A stretch of DNA of 22,021 bases from a virus, in the IMG/VR virus record IMGVR_UViG_3300044638_004203, positions 1 through 22,021 of that record; one strand, 5' to 3'. Shown piece by piece: positions 1 through 6,263 of the stretch. The notes beneath the pieces were generated by a model. That model ran no database searches. It was not told where the DNA came from and saw nothing but the letters and a program-made list of their open reading frames with translations. A program made the position numbers and the translations under genes. Position 1 is the stretch's first letter; each line of letters starts with the position of its first letter.

Positions 1-2137
1 CTTTGATTGATGAATTTTTAGCAACCTCTGCATACAATACGGTATTCAAATTCTTTCTGAAACCAAGTATGTATTCATCAATTTCGTTTTTATCTTTACC
101 TTTCAGAATATCAATCATCACATCCTTCATACACTTCTGAAATGATTTGGGGAATGATGAACGAACAATGTCCAAACCTTTAACTTCCAACTTATCCATT
201 GGAACACCGTTGTCCGAAATAATCCAAAGTGCATATCTCTTTTTCTTTTGCCAGAATCCTGTTCTACCAATCATTTCTTGTTTAATTTCCAAACGATGTT
301 TGTCAGTATTGAATATCTTTTTGGCAAATACATCATAGAATTGATTTACATAATCTTGGACTTCCGTTGCAATCTCGTAAATCTTCGGTGTCATTATTTC
401 AATATCATTTGTATCAATGTCCGGAAATCTATTCTTCACCAAAGGTAAACAAGAAACAAAAACGGAATCGGTATCAACATACTGCACATAATCAATATCA
501 TCTGTTTTCAATTCTTTATTGTATTTCATATTGATAGCAGCTTCTGTTTTCTTAATAACGGTTTGACCGGAAAGTGTAACGGCTTCCGCATTATCAATAT
601 CATAAAAACGAAACGCGGGCAAACCTAAGATACCATACATACTATTCAAAAGAATCTTTTGAACAAGTTGTCTTTTCTTATAGAACTCATACTTGTCTGT
701 ATCACCGGCTTTACCCCACTTCTTCATTTCATTTTTATACTCAACCCTTTTGTCAAACCAATCAGAAAGAATTGCAGGAATGAGACCAGTTTTATCTGAA
801 CTATACATAACACCATTTGATGCAACCGTGTATTTGTATTTGTCCAAGAATGCTTTTAACTTTTCTTTTGATACCTTTTCACCACCAACAATATATTCAT
901 CTTTTCTTTCACGGTTGAAATCTTCAGCATTCCAATCTTCAATCTTAGCAATCTTTGTTTCTGGAGAAATGTTTAGCGTCATAATGATTGATGGGTATAG
1001 TGATGTCAAATCCAAGTCATACATCCAATCATATCTACCAGGAACAGGATCCTTAACGAATGCACCGATAAATCCTTTCTCACCACTATCTTTTAATTCT
1101 TGCATCTTCTCTTGTCTATCCGCCGGTTTGTTTGGAGCAACAACACCACCAATATGTTTAAGATAAGTTAGCATAGCTCCTTCCAAATACTTTGATGAAT
1201 ATACAAAGTCTTCATACGGAACATGACCAACATGAGCGATACCACGAACCAAATCAATATACTGCAACTTCTTGTCCAACTCAATCACCAACTCAACGTC
1301 AGTAATGTTATATTCGATAAATGTATCAATATCATTTTCCATCAAGTCATCAAGGTTTCCTTCGTATTCAATCTTACCACGACCAAGCTCTGTCATACAA
1401 ACTGCATTTAGAGCATAGGATGGCAATTCTTTATATGAGAATTTTTTATACACCGTCATATAATCCAATACGGATGTTCCACCGATTGTATAACGATTAC
1501 GATATGGTGAATAAAACATTTCACCAATCACAGAAAGATTGTTTGCATGTTTCTTACCAAGAACTCTTTTTATACGGTTGTGTAAATATGGAATATCGAA
1601 TGCATCACAATTCCAACCAGTCATAACATGGGGTTGTATTTCTTGAATTGCATCTATGAATTTAAGTAGTAAAGTTTTTTCATCATAACAAGGTATTACA
1701 GTTTTGTTATCCGTAGTTTTGTTTTCCAACTTTCTTTTCTTATCCAAAACAAGAATGGTATAATGATTGGTTGCGGAATCATGGTAAGCAATTGATGTAA
1801 CTTCGTTATTACCTTGTGTTGGATCAGGAATACCGGTAATCATTTCAACCTCAATATCGAATGTCATTGTGACAATTCCCTTCGAGGGCATATCGGAATC
1901 GCCATACATATCAACAAGAATACGAGTTGTCTCTGCAATATCAGATTCAAATAGGTCTGGATCATTCTTTATGAAATTTGTAACCTTTGACAGTTTATCA
2001 CCGTATAGAGAAATATATTTACCATTAGGATCTTTCTTGTAAGCATAGGGCGTATATTCAAAGTGCATTAAACCTTTGGTATCATCCCATACCCATGCTT
2101 CTTTTGTATTTGTTTTAACGAAAATGTTTTGATACAT
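1..2137 (-). CDS. 43: DNA polymerase, family B (T4 gp43-like), 3' end cut by window edge
   Basis: Replicative DNA polymerase with proofreading exonuclease. About 712 residues are visible and the C-terminus lies beyond base 1; T4 gp43 is about 900 residues. In one continuous frame I read the exonuclease motif FDIEVE (D94, E96), NCDAFDIPYL (Exo II), YNITDVELV (Exo III), then polymerase motif A DLTSLYPSI (D376), motif B KILLNSMYG (K494-G502) and motif C YVDTDS (D555, D557). Exonuclease and polymerase are therefore in one chain, unlike phages with a split enzyme. The ATG at 2137 is one base past the stop of the methyltransferase gene, with AAGG upstream inside that gene's end, which suggests translational coupling. 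The family call is certain; only the end is unseen. Confidence 0.97.
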   Translation of the reverse strand, partial: MYQNIFVKTNTKEAWVWDDTKGLMHFEYTPYAYKKDPNGKYISLYGDKLSKVTNFIKNDPDLFESDIAETTRILVDMYGDSDMPSKGIVTMTFDIEVEMITGIPDPTQGNNEVTSIAYHDSATNHYTILVLDKKRKLENKTTDNKTVIPCYDEKTLLLKFIDAIQEIQPHVMTGWNCDAFDIPYLHNRIKRVLGKKHANNLSVIGEMFYSPYRNRYTIGGTSVLDYMTVYKKFSYKELPSYALNAVCMTELGRGKIEYEGNLDDLMENDIDTFIEYNITDVELVIELDKKLQYIDLVRGIAHVGHVPYEDFVYSSKYLEGAMLTYLKHIGGVVAPNKPADRQEKMQELKDSGEKGFIGAFVKDPVPGRYDWMYDLDLTSLYPSIIMTLNISPETKIAKIEDWNAEDFNRERKDEYIVGGEKVSKEKLKAFLDKYKYTVASNGVMYSSDKTGLIPAILSDWFDKRVEYKNEMKKWGKAGDTDKYEFYKKRQLVQKILLNSMYGILGLPAFRFYDIDNAEAVTLSGQTVIKKTEAAINMKYNKELKTDDIDYVQYVDTDSVFVSCLPLVKNRFPDIDTNDIEIMTPKIYEIATEVQDYVNQFYDVFAKKIFNTDKHRLEIKQEMIGRTGFWQKKKRYALWIISDNGVPMDKLEVKGLDIVRSSFPKSFQKCMKDVMIDILKGKDKNEIDEYILGFRKNLNTVLYAEVAKNSSIK

Positions 2138-2138
2138 A

Positions 2139-3365
2139 TTATACCTTTTTGAACATCCATATTGGTTCACAAAACTTTTTATCTTTATTATCTTCGGCGA
2201 ACTGAACACTATTATCGAGAAAGTGTCCGTCTCTTGTGGCAGTTCCTGCACCAGCAGAGTTTGGTCTTTTAGACATTTCCATTCCAATACATCCCAAGTA
2301 TTCCATTCCACTCTCTACAAGAAAATCATTCATTGGATTTGTTATCTCCAACCATTGTCTACCGGTAGACCATGCAGAATTTGTGTAAACATCTGCAATG
2401 TTTATCGCCATCACACCACCAACTCTTAATGATGGTATAATGTTTCCAAGTGTCTTTTGTAGAAAATCTTTATTCCACATATCAATTCCTTTGTATCGAA
2501 CCCAACTCTGTGTATCGGATTGAGAATACTTTTCAACATTGAAATATGGTGGTGATGTAAATACCAAATCAAAATGTTCTGGATATTGTGAGAAATCAAA
2601 ATCCTCGGCAGGTGATTTGTAGAAATTTGTTTTCTTCTTTCCTTCAAAGAAACCTAAATTCTTTTCATAAAACTCAACTTGTTCATCATATATCGGATGA
2701 TTCTCTACTCTTGGATCCAATCCAACATAATGTTCGGTGCATGATGCCGCATAAAATCCAGCAAGTCTATCACCCCATCCCATAGAAAAATCTAATACAT
2801 TTTTTGCACCTAACATTTCATACATACACTTTGCAACATTAGGTTTGAATTGGGAACAAATGTATTTACGCAGTCCTAACATTGTTCTCAATTCTGATTT
2901 ACCGAGTGTTTCCATTTTAAGAGAATACATAGAACCCATGAGTGACTTCATAAACTTATGGTTTTGCCATGTTCTAGCAGGACCTGGTGATACGGATGCA
3001 TCAACTTCCCAACGGTTCTTTTGTTGGAAATAGTTTGATGCATCGTTACCAGTATTAAGACGACTGAAATATAACTGTTTTCCACCATAAGTCAAAGCAT
3101 ATTTTGGTTCGGATGCTTTTCTTGGAAACCACTCACCTTCTTTTAGAATTTCATTCCAACGAATACCTTTCAATTTTAAGAACTCACTTTGAGCACTTTG
3201 GATTGTAATATCCGCATAAGGTAGTGGATATGTCATTGCTATTTCAGCCAGACGGTCTTTTACATATTCTTTATCAAAGTTTTCTTTTATGTATGTTATT
3301 TGTTCGGCAGTTATGGATAAATACGGATCCATTCCGTAAAATTGTTGGAAGTAATCTTGTTCCAC
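2139..3365 (-). CDS. DNA methyltransferase-like protein (TSPPY motif)
   Basis: Protein of 408 residues with a SAM-dependent methyltransferase core. VLDFSMGWGDR (190-200) is the SAM-binding motif I, GLDPR (215-219) fits motif II and TSPPYF (270-275) is motif IV, the catalytic signature of N4-cytosine/N6-adenine DNA methyltransferases. About 190 residues precede motif I and match no domain that I recognise; they may hold target recognition. No restriction partner lies beside it, so self-modification or protection against host restriction is more likely than a restriction-modification pair. The start is uncertain: the frame begins at a GTG (3365) with only a weak ribosome site, and an ATG lies ten codons further in. 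It lies 13 bases after the gene at 3379 and one base before the DNA polymerase start. Target base and sequence cannot be read from here. Confidence 0.85.
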   Translation of the reverse strand: MEQDYFQQFYGMDPYLSITAEQITYIKENFDKEYVKDRLAEIAMTYPLPYADITIQSAQSEFLKLKGIRWNEILKEGEWFPRKASEPKYALTYGGKQLYFSRLNTGNDASNYFQQKNRWEVDASVSPGPARTWQNHKFMKSLMGSMYSLKMETLGKSELRTMLGLRKYICSQFKPNVAKCMYEMLGAKNVLDFSMGWGDRLAGFYAASCTEHYVGLDPRVENHPIYDEQVEFYEKNLGFFEGKKKTNFYKSPAEDFDFSQYPEHFDLVFTSPPYFNVEKYSQSDTQSWVRYKGIDMWNKDFLQKTLGNIIPSLRVGGVMAINIADVYTNSAWSTGRQWLEITNPMNDFLVESGMEYLGCIGMEMSKRPNSAGAGTATRDGHFLDNSVQFAEDNKDKKFCEPIWMFKKV

Positions 3366-3378
3366 AAAACACCATTTG

Positions 3379-3675
3379 TTAATCCATTGAATAAAAACTT
3401 CCTATGCGGTCACGTAGGTCATACACTATTTGGTATTTTGTAACAAAATCTTCCTGTGTGTATACAACTGGTTTGTTTTGTTCCATTACAATATACGAGT
3501 TTGGAAAACATTTCTGACCATCACCAAATGTAATTACATATTTGTTATCAAAATTTTCATTTCTACCTATGATACATTCCCATTTTTCCGATGCTTCCTT
3601 TGCGGATTTTTCACTACCATTGAAGTGATATGCACCAAATTTACTTTTTTTGGGTTCGACCATCATAAAATCCAT
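3379..3675 (-). CDS. Small hypothetical phage protein
   Basis: A 98-residue protein that I do not recognise. It is soluble by composition, with no membrane segment or signal peptide. The N-terminal half is lysine-rich and contains the aromatic stretch FGAYHFNG; the C-terminal half alternates beta-like hydrophobic stretches (KYVITFGDG, NSYIVME). ATG at 3675 has GAGG about 12 bases upstream, inside the end of the preceding gene. It sits in a tight run of small genes (gaps of 5 and 13 bases) leading to the methyltransferase, so it is probably co-transcribed with it. No function is assigned. Confidence 0.7.
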   Translation of the reverse strand: MDFMMVEPKKSKFGAYHFNGSEKSAKEASEKWECIIGRNENFDNKYVITFGDGQKCFPNSYIVMEQNKPVVYTQEDFVTKYQIVYDLRDRIGSFYSMD

Positions 3676-3680
3676 AACAA

Positions 3681-3965
3681 TTATTTCCTCATAATTTTTG
3701 TTTTAACTTCTTTCATAAATTCCGTATCATCATCGCGTATTATTGGATCAATATATGTCTTTCCATCTTTTGATGATGTCCAAGGATCAGAAATTTCATC
3801 TTCTTTTGGCATCATTATTTCTTCTAACAATTCCAAGTCACCATGAGTTGCAGTGATATTGTCTTTAATTTGTTTTCTTGTCTTTCTGTGAGCATGCACT
3901 TTATCGTATTTTTCGGATGTTCCTGCATTGCCTATTATAGGATTTTTTCTATATGAACGGCTCAT
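3681..3965 (-). CDS. Small basic/acidic hypothetical protein with MSRSYRKNPI start
   Basis: A 94-residue protein. The N-terminus MSRSYRKNPIIGNAG followed by a basic stretch with HAHRKTRKQIK resembles a widespread family of small uncharacterised phage and bacterial proteins that begin MSRS-(Y/R)-(R/K)-(K/H)-TPI. I recall the family but know of no established role. The C-terminal two thirds are acidic with a tryptophan (DPWTSSKDGK), so the protein has a basic head and an acidic body. The basic head could bind nucleic acid, which is inference only. ATG at 3965 has AGG upstream. It precedes the gene at 3675 by five bases. Confidence 0.7.
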   Translation of the reverse strand: MSRSYRKNPIIGNAGTSEKYDKVHAHRKTRKQIKDNITATHGDLELLEEIMMPKEDEISDPWTSSKDGKTYIDPIIRDDDTEFMKEVKTKIMRK

Positions 3966-3985
3966 AATAATACCTGTAATAAAAA

Positions 3986-4633
3986 TTAAATGTCAATGTC
4001 TTTCCAATCACCATTTGCAATAGTCTTTGTTGCCCACTTGCCCATTATGTTTGCATTCTTATAGTAGTTATCTTCAACTACTGTTTCGAGTAGAGTTGAT
4101 TCAAACATGAATGGTCTTCCACTAACTTTTGTCATAAACTCACCACCTTGCCCCATCTTTCTATCATTGAATTTAACTTCTTTGCCAAATCCAGGATAAG
4201 AATTTGGACAATCGTTTGTTCCAATCAAAATAGAACCCGCACCACCAACTGATATAAACAATATGGAATCTTGCTGATACTTGCTACCGAGTTTTACCAA
4301 ATCATCTCTTAATCGTCCTGTGTCTTTAATATCAACAACAAAATATACATTTTCTCTAACTTCTTTTGCATCAGGTGTTCCATAGTTTTCAATATAAGCA
4401 CCATGAACTGCAGTGGCCGCATATCCCATCATTTGAAGATTAGCATACAACTGTCTATTTCTTTTTTGATTATCGGCACGGGTGTAAGGCATATCTTCGG
4501 GACCAGCACATCCTTCTTTTGATCTAAATGCGGTTATAGTTCCACAGTCATGTTCTGCCATGTGTTTTGCCAAACGAGCAAGTCCACTCTCGTTTAATTG
4601 TTTATCTGGTAATAAATGTTTTAACTTTGCCAT
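3986..4633 (-). CDS. Hypothetical protein, possibly DUF3293-like
   Basis: A 215-residue protein, not firmly recognised. Readable landmarks are GTITAFRSKEG (31-41), GAYIENYGTPDAKEV in the middle, KYQQDSILFISVGG, and RPFMFEST near the C-terminus. The pattern 'ITAFR ... E.Y ... QDSILFI' recalls the small DUF3293 family, but this is a memory-based resemblance. The N-terminus MAKLKHLLPDKQLNESG is a short basic amphipathic stretch ending in LNE, like other proteins in the window (see findings on capsid targeting). GAGAG lies upstream of the ATG at 4633. It is the first gene after a promoter-like motif and palindrome in the 44-base gap downstream of dut, so it probably starts a transcription unit. 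Confidence 0.75.
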   Translation of the reverse strand: MAKLKHLLPDKQLNESGLARLAKHMAEHDCGTITAFRSKEGCAGPEDMPYTRADNQKRNRQLYANLQMMGYAATAVHGAYIENYGTPDAKEVRENVYFVVDIKDTGRLRDDLVKLGSKYQQDSILFISVGGAGSILIGTNDCPNSYPGFGKEVKFNDRKMGQGGEFMTKVSGRPFMFESTLLETVVEDNYYKNANIMGKWATKTIANGDWKDIDI

Positions 4634-4648
4634 TGTTTCTCTCTGTTA

Positions 4649-4664
4649 TGTAAAATATTTTACA
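4649..4664. promoter_or_regulatory. Perfect 16-bp palindrome, candidate operator
   Basis: TGTAAAATATTTTACA reads the same on both strands. It lies between the ATATTTAT motif (4665-4672) and the start of the gene at 4633, where a repressor or activator site would be expected. No binding protein is identified. Confidence 0.4.
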
Positions 4665-4672
4665 ATAAATAT
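4665..4672 (-). promoter_or_regulatory. ATATTTAT promoter-like motif, copy a
   Basis: Minus-strand ATATTTAT, 32 bases upstream of the ATG at 4633. It is one of six exact copies that I found in gaps between genes. A phage late or middle promoter element is inferred from position only. Confidence 0.4.
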
Positions 4673-4677
4673 CAAAA

Positions 4678-5172
4678 TTATTTCTTATCTGTTGAACCGA
4701 AACCACCATTACCTCTGTTACTATCCGATAGTTCTTCTACTTCTTCCATGTGAACCGTTGGATATGGTATAACTAATAGTTGAGCAACTTTGTCACCAAC
4801 AACTGGAATGTTTCCTCCTGTGTGTCCTGAATATGGTAATTCAAACCTAACAAGAATTTCACCACGATAATTTGAATCAATAACACCAACTGAATTTTTA
4901 AGTGACACACCTGATGCTGATTTTGTGATTGAACTTCTTGGGAAAAGTAGTCCAACATGACCATGTGGAATTTCTACTGCAATGCCAGTTCCAAATTCAA
5001 TAAAAGTCTCGGTTACTCTAAACGATGTTGCAGTCAAATCCATACCAGCATCACCGTCTTGTGCACATTGTGGTGTTATTGCTTCTGGAACTAACTTACG
5101 AAATTTTACCGTTAGATCAAAATCATTTTTATAGTTTACTGTAACATTCGGATTTGATGTATGCCAATCCAT
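4678..5172 (-). CDS. dut: dUTPase (deoxyuridine triphosphate nucleotidohydrolase)
   Basis: Trimeric all-beta dUTPase that hydrolyses dUTP to dUMP and pyrophosphate, keeping uracil out of DNA and feeding thymidylate synthesis. It has 164 residues, normal for the family. All five motifs are present in order: DAGMDL (41-46), PRSSI (78-82), GVIDSNYRGEI (96-106, with the catalytic Asp), GDKVAQL (126-132) and the glycine-rich P-loop-like RGNGGFGST (153-161). A strong AGGAGG lies in the last codons of the upstream PLP-like gene, whose TAA is one base before this ATG, so the two are probably translationally coupled. An N-terminal extension of about 20 residues precedes the first strand. Confidence 0.97.
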   Translation of the reverse strand: MDWHTSNPNVTVNYKNDFDLTVKFRKLVPEAITPQCAQDGDAGMDLTATSFRVTETFIEFGTGIAVEIPHGHVGLLFPRSSITKSASGVSLKNSVGVIDSNYRGEILVRFELPYSGHTGGNIPVVGDKVAQLLVIPYPTVHMEEVEELSDSNRGNGGFGSTDKK

Positions 5173-5173
5173 T

Positions 5174-5923
5174 TTAACCTCCTACATTCCAAAATAATGC
5201 ATCATTTGATGCGTGTTCTTTAATAAATGACCAAACTTTTGAGTCATAGTAATCCGAAGATGGAAACGGTGGTTTCTCTGCGGGTTTACATTTTTGTTCA
5301 AATTTATATTTCGATAAGAATAATTCGGCTCTACCACGTTCTCTATCTGTTGTATTATGGCCAACTCTAACACCATATACTTTCGCATCTGGCCACGCCT
5401 TTTGTAATCCTCTTGAAAGAACACCTGAACTTATGCAAGACCAAACTTCTTTGGGTTTGATTGGCAATTGACTAGCAATTCTGGCAACTTCATCAATCAC
5501 AACAGGATGGTCAAGACCGAATGGTAATAATTGTGTGTCAGGTGTTTCGAGTGCATACTTTTTAGCAACATGCTGAATGTGAGTGAGGAATCCCATAGGA
5601 ACCTCTATAATGTTTGCACCAATAGATAGTGCTTCTGTTGTTAGTGGTAAGTGTTTACCCTTTGGAATAACAACGGTTGCTTTCAATCCTAAATCTTTAC
5701 AAGCATAAGCAAGTGCAACTTGAGCATAGCCAACTCTTGGTGAGGCATAAACCCATTCACGAACATGGGACTGTGATTGAAGATAACGATAGAGGAAACG
5801 TCTTTTTGTTCCACCTGGAAGTAAATCGTCACGAACTACCCAAATATTTTCATGTTTTTCAATGACAACATCTGGAAGATTTACGGTGACATCTTTCGTT
5901 GGATATTGAAAGAAGTCAGACAT
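5174..5923 (-). CDS. PLP-dependent enzyme-like protein (fold type II, ACC deaminase / cysteine desulfhydrase family)
   Basis: A 249-residue protein resembling tryptophan-synthase-beta-fold enzymes. VVRDDLLPGGTKRR (29-42) matches the 'KRDDL..GGNKxRKL' segment, with K40 at the position of the PLP Schiff-base lysine. SCISSGVLSRGL (162-173) resembles the phosphate-binding loop, and the terminal DALFWNVGG matches the 'LFxHTGG' motif near the C-terminus of ACC deaminase/D-cysteine desulfhydrase. It is roughly 80 residues shorter than those enzymes, and the usual 'GGxxSNH' substrate loop reads YASPRVGYAQ, so the activity may be altered or lost. GAGG lies nine bases before ATG 5923, eight bases after the thioredoxin stop. 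Neighbours are thioredoxin and dUTPase. The substrate is unknown. Confidence 0.7.
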   Translation of the reverse strand: MSDFFQYPTKDVTVNLPDVVIEKHENIWVVRDDLLPGGTKRRFLYRYLQSQSHVREWVYASPRVGYAQVALAYACKDLGLKATVVIPKGKHLPLTTEALSIGANIIEVPMGFLTHIQHVAKKYALETPDTQLLPFGLDHPVVIDEVARIASQLPIKPKEVWSCISSGVLSRGLQKAWPDAKVYGVRVGHNTTDRERGRAELFLSKYKFEQKCKPAEKPPFPSSDYYDSKVWSFIKEHASNDALFWNVGG

Positions 5924-5931
5924 GAATCACC

Positions 5932-6189
5932 TCAAATGGATGTGATAATTGATTGATAGTATGATTTTTGATTTACGCCAATTACTTGTTGGACTACCGT
6001 TCCATTCTTTTCAAATATAATAGTTGGAACAGCACGGACACCATATCTTTGTGCAACATCTGGATTATTATCAATGTCAATTTTTTGATAGCCAACTGAC
6101 GGGTTCTCTCCACGCAATTCATCAATGATTGGTGTTAAATGTTTACATGGTTGGCACCAAGATGCAGTGAAATGTTTAATTGTAACCAT
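5932..6189 (-). CDS. Thioredoxin / glutaredoxin-like redox protein
   Basis: An 85-residue thioredoxin-fold protein. It has the active site WCQPC (W11, C12, C15), the KIDIDNNPDVAQRYGVRAVPTIIF core and the conserved cis-proline P55. It is shorter than E. coli thioredoxin (about 108), as phage thioredoxins often are. The open frame extends 22 codons upstream, but I place the start at ATG 6189: the fold begins there and the upstream codons overlap a promoter-like site (6225-6255). A likely partner is the class II ribonucleotide reductase in this window, which needs a dithiol reductant through its C-terminal cysteines; this pairing is inference. The ribosome site is weak. Confidence 0.93.
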   Translation of the reverse strand: MVTIKHFTASWCQPCKHLTPIIDELRGENPSVGYQKIDIDNNPDVAQRYGVRAVPTIIFEKNGTVVQQVIGVNQKSYYQSIITSI

Positions 6190-6224
6190 AATCGTATCTA
6201 ATAGTGATAAATTTTTATTGTAAC

Positions 6225-6255
6225 CAAATATACAAATTTTGTAAATATAAAACAA
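6225..6255 (-). promoter_or_regulatory. Promoter-like site upstream of thioredoxin (TTG-N20-TATATTTG)
   Basis: Minus-strand TTG (6255-6253), 20 bases, then TATATTTG (6232-6225), an exact match to the Bacteroidetes TAnnTTTG element. It can also be read as TTGTTT-N17-TATATT in sigma-70 terms. The element ends 36 bases before ATG 6189, in the gap after the structural gene. It probably drives thioredoxin, the PLP-like gene and dut. Confidence 0.55.
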
Positions 6256-6263
6256 GCAAAAAG

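Noticed and set aside
693-1166. Plus-strand open frame of 157 codons inside the DNA polymerase gene
   Set aside because: It lies antisense to polymerase motifs A and B, which are unmistakable; composition and lack of a ribosome site mark it as a shadow.
1-2137. Split family B polymerase as in phage RM378
   Set aside because: Exonuclease motifs and polymerase motifs A, B and C are in one unbroken frame; only the window edge cuts the gene.
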